Assembly (NCBI GenBank): GCA_937919625.1
Contig: CALFRK010000077.1
Span: 1-45,590 of the forward strand
Length of the DNA: 45,590 bases
Direction: 5' to 3'
DNA from: an uncultured Ilumatobacter sp.
GTDB taxonomy: Bacteria > Actinomycetota > Acidimicrobiia > Acidimicrobiales > Ilumatobacteraceae
The notes beneath the pieces are model-generated. The model saw only the letters and a program-made list of their open reading frames with translations, did not search any database and had not been told where the DNA came from. Positions 43,446 to 45,590 of the stretch are shown here, piece by piece (the first letter of the stretch is position 1; each line of letters starts with the position of its first letter). Made by a program: the position numbers and the translations under genes.

Positions 43446-44906
43446 CTAAAACGGTGATTCGACGTCGCCTGCTTCGACGTAGACGCTCTTGATCTGGCTG
43501 TAGTGATCGAGCGCCGCGCGGCTGTTCTCGCGGCCGATACCCGAACGCTTGTAGCCACCGAACGGAGCCTCGATCGGCGTCAGATTGTACGTGTTGATCC
43601 AACACGTACCGGCCTGCAACTCGGCCACGACACGGTGGGCGCGTTGGATGTCATTGGTGAAGACACCAGCCGCCAGACCAACATCAAGACTGTTGGCGCG
43701 CTCGACGACCTCACGCTCGTCATCGAAGGTCAATACACACATCACCGGCCCAAAAATCTCCTCTTGGGCGATTCGCATCGAATCAGCGACTCCGGTGAAC
43801 ACCGTGGGCTGCACGAACCAGCCCTTGGGCAATCCCTCGACATCGGCGGCCGTTCCCCCGCTCGCGATCCGCGCCCCCTCTCTGGGGCCGAGTTCGAGAT
43901 ACCCGAGCACGCTGAGGTACTGACGCTCGTTGACGAGCGGACCCATCTGAGTCGCCTCGTCGAGCGGGTCACCCAACACGATTCGCTCGGTGCGATCGAC
44001 GAGTCGCCGCACAAATTCGTCATGAACGGAGCGATGAACGAACACACGAGTGCCGTTCGAGCAGATCTGGCCGCTCGAGTAGAAGTTGCCGAGCATCGCT
44101 GCGCTGACGGCGTTGTCGAGATCGGCGTCATCAAACACGATCATCGGTGACTTGCCGCCAAGCTCGAGGGTGACATGCTTGAGTCCGATGGCGGCGCCGG
44201 TTGCGACCCTTTCGCCGGTCGCAACCGAGCCGGTAACCGAGACCTTGGCGACTCCGGGATGCTCGACCAGCGCGGCGCCGACGCGCCCGCCGCCCTGGAC
44301 CACATTGAAGACGCCGTCCGGCAGGCCGGCCTCGGTCAGGATCGCCGCCAGTGCGAGGGCGCTGAGCGGCGTGACCTCCGACGGTTTGAACACCATCGCG
44401 TTGCCGGCCGCCAACGCAGGCGCTGCCTTCCAGCAGGCAATCTGGATCGGGTAGTTCCAGGCACCGATCCCGACACACACACCGAGCGGCTCGCGGCGGG
44501 TGTACGTGAACGACCCGCCGAGGTCGATGTACTCGCCGGTCACGGTTGCGGCCAGGCTGCCGAAGTACTCCAAACAATCGGCACCCGAGGTGGCATCGGC
44601 GACAAGCGTCTCCTGCAGCGGCTTGCCGGTATCGAGGGTCTCCAGCACAGACAGCTCGTGGTTACGTTCGCGGATCAGCGCCGCCGCCGCCCGTAACACG
44701 CGTCCCCGCTCGGCCCACGGCGTCGCCGCCCACACGACTGCACCTGCGGTCGCGGCATCGATCGCTGCCCCGATCGTGTCGTCGTCCGCCTCGTGCAGCA
44801 AGGCGATCACTTCTCGGGTCGCCGGGTAGCAACTCTCGATCACCGGCCCCGACGAGTCGACGAACCGCCCTCCGACGTAGTGGCTACCCGCAGGCTGAGC
44901 ACGCAT
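43446..44906 (-). CDS. betB: betaine-aldehyde dehydrogenase-like NAD(P)-dependent aldehyde dehydrogenase
   Basis: This is a 486-residue ALDH. The active-site Cys282 is in [12 protein letters not shown], which closely matches BetB rather than other ALDH classes. Glu248 is in TLELGGKSP and Asn151 in [23 protein letters not shown] and [48 protein letters not shown] also follow BetB. The likely reaction is betaine aldehyde to glycine betaine, or oxidation of an aminoaldehyde from polyamine breakdown. It is convergent with the pot operon. No choline dehydrogenase (betA) is in the window. Confidence 0.9.
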   Translation of the reverse strand: MRAQPAGSHYVGGRFVDSSGPVIESCYPATREVIALLHEADDDTIGAAIDAATAGAVVWAATPWAERGRVLRAAAALIRERNHELSVLETLDTGKPLQETLVADATSGADCLEYFGSLAATVTGEYIDLGGSFTYTRREPLGVCVGIGAWNYPIQIACWKAAPALAAGNAMVFKPSEVTPLSALALAAILTEAGLPDGVFNVVQGGGRVGAALVEHPGVAKVSVTGSVATGERVATGAAIGLKHVTLELGGKSPMIVFDDADLDNAVSAAMLGNFYSSGQICSNGTRVFVHRSVHDEFVRRLVDRTERIVLGDPLDEATQMGPLVNERQYLSVLGYLELGPREGARIASGGTAADVEGLPKGWFVQPTVFTGVADSMRIAQEEIFGPVMCVLTFDDEREVVERANSLDVGLAAGVFTNDIQRAHRVVAELQAGTCWINTYNLTPIEAPFGGYKRSGIGRENSRAALDHYSQIKSVYVEAGDVESPF

Positions 44907-45108
44907 GAAGACGATGTTCTCATACCCGAGTCAATAGAAACGACCGCACAACTAAGCAACAACGTGAAAACCGGACACCGCGCCCGGTCGCAGCGCGCCG
45001 CCCAGGCGCAAGCGCCAGCGACGCGATACAAGGACCAAACGGTCAAAGCAAAGCGGAGACCGATTACGACAATCGAGAACAGCCGCCGATCCGACACATC
45101 TAAAACGA

Positions 45109-45139
45109 CGAGAGCCGGCGGCATCGCCGCCGGCTCTCG
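45109..45139 (-). terminator. intrinsic terminator after rpsJ
   Basis: This is a perfect 14-bp GC-rich stem (45109-45122 and 45126-45139) with a three-base loop. On the minus strand it is followed by CGTCGTTTTAG, giving a short T-run. It lies 54 bases downstream of the rpsJ stop and separates tuf-rpsJ from betB. The remaining 202 bases up to the betB start contain no gene that I can support. Confidence 0.8.
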
Positions 45140-45192
45140 AGTTGTTCATGCAATCCCAGCGACGAGTCGTCGCAGTCGCAAAGCGAGTTGCC

Positions 45193-45507
45193 TCAGCCCT
45201 GCTGGATTTTGATTTCGATGTCGACACCTGCCGGAAGCTCGATCCGCTGCAGCGAGTCGATCGTCTTGGCGTTCGGATTGACGATGTCGATCAAACGTTT
45301 GTGGACACGCATCTCGAAGTGCTCACGCGACGTTTTGTCTACGTGCGGGCCGCGGATGACGGTGTAGCGGTGCTTGTCGGTCGGCAGCGGGATCGGACCA
45401 CGGATGGTCGCGTCGGTGCGATTGACCGTCTCGACGATCTTCTTCGTCGACTGGTCGATGATCTCGTGATCGAATGCTTTCAATCGGATTCTGATGCTCT
45501 GGGCCAT
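45193..45507 (-). CDS. rpsJ: 30S ribosomal protein S10
   Basis: This is the 104-residue uS10, in the 30S head and also the NusE transcription antitermination factor. [75 protein letters not shown] is the standard sequence. It starts 33 bases after tuf, the normal tuf-rpsJ junction. Instead of continuing into rplC, transcription meets a terminator. Confidence 0.98.
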   Translation of the reverse strand: MAQSIRIRLKAFDHEIIDQSTKKIVETVNRTDATIRGPIPLPTDKHRYTVIRGPHVDKTSREHFEMRVHKRLIDIVNPNAKTIDSLQRIELPAGVDIEIKIQQG

Positions 45508-45540
45508 AGTTCTCTCGTCTCAGCTCGAAGTTTGATCGGT

Positions 45541-45590
45541 CACTTGATGATGTTGACGACGCGGCCGGCACCCACGGTACGGCCACCCTC
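45541..45590 (-). CDS. tuf: elongation factor Tu, last 16 codons (5' part outside window)
   Basis: On the minus strand the end of the window encodes EGGRTVGAGRVVNIIK and a TGA stop (45541-45543). This C terminus is characteristic of EF-Tu, which delivers aminoacyl-tRNA to the ribosome. The position directly upstream of rpsJ is the conserved str-operon order. Confidence 0.93.

Noticed and set aside
44907-45100. Promoter for betB
   Set aside because: Several partial -35 and -10 combinations exist (for example TTGCTT with TATTGA at 17 bases), but none is clearly better than background.

Overview
The window is high-GC DNA with actinobacterial gene content and gene order. Read on the minus strand, rplC to rplQ is followed by truA, rplM, rpsI, glmM, glmS, acpS, nnr, alr, tsaE, tsaB, rimI, tsaD and groES-groEL, which is close to the order I recall in Mycobacterium and relatives. 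Sequence details (zinc-type S14 and L36, a long divergent GlmS, large tails on L4 and L22) suggest a deep-branching actinobacterium, most likely class Acidimicrobiia. That placement is inference; no rRNA gene is present to test it.

Layout. Positions 1-960 hold the 3' end of an MFS transporter (plus strand) and a small membrane protein of unknown role. Positions 960-3050 are groEL and groES (minus strand) with an exact CIRCE operator. Positions 3095-7850 are an accessory block between groES and tsaD: maf, an orphan molybdenum-hydroxylase large subunit (form II CoxL type), a tRNA-dihydrouridine synthase, and a divergent GNAT acetyltransferase. Positions 7882-14724 are a tightly coupled run that is transcribed acpS, nnr, a secreted SGNH/peptidoglycan-binding protein, alr, tsaE, tsaB, rimI, tsaD. 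It combines t6A tRNA modification, alanine racemisation and metabolite repair. Positions 14731-19466 are glmS (1118 aa, enlarged) and glmM, which supply amino-sugar precursors for the cell wall. Positions 19483-21315 are rpsI, rplM and truA.

Positions 21547-37351 are one long minus-strand ribosomal cluster: rplC, D, W, B, rpsS, rplV, rpsC, rplP, rpmC, rpsQ, rplN, X, E, rpsZ, rpsH, rplF, R, rpsE, rpmD, rplO, secY, adk, infA, rpmJ, rpsM, K, D, rpoA, rplQ. No map gene is present between adk and infA. Internal promoters are predicted before infA and rplM, and a promoter with an upstream CRP-type palindrome before rplC.

Positions 37719-44906 separate rplC from rpsJ. They hold an HtrA-type membrane protease (minus), a polyamine-type ABC importer potA-potD-potB-potC (plus) and a convergent betaine-aldehyde dehydrogenase (minus). 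Beyond them, rpsJ (45193-45507) and the 3' end of tuf close the window, with a strong intrinsic terminator after rpsJ. The usual S10 operon is therefore split into two transcription units.

The most striking observation is that two ribosomal proteins that meet at the nascent-peptide tunnel, L4 and L22, both carry long C-terminal tails ending in the same roughly 60-residue module (38 of 60 positions identical without gaps, counted by hand). The enlarged GlmS, the split S10 operon, a perfect 18-bp inverted repeat in the end of alr, and the probable CTG start of infA are further points of interest.
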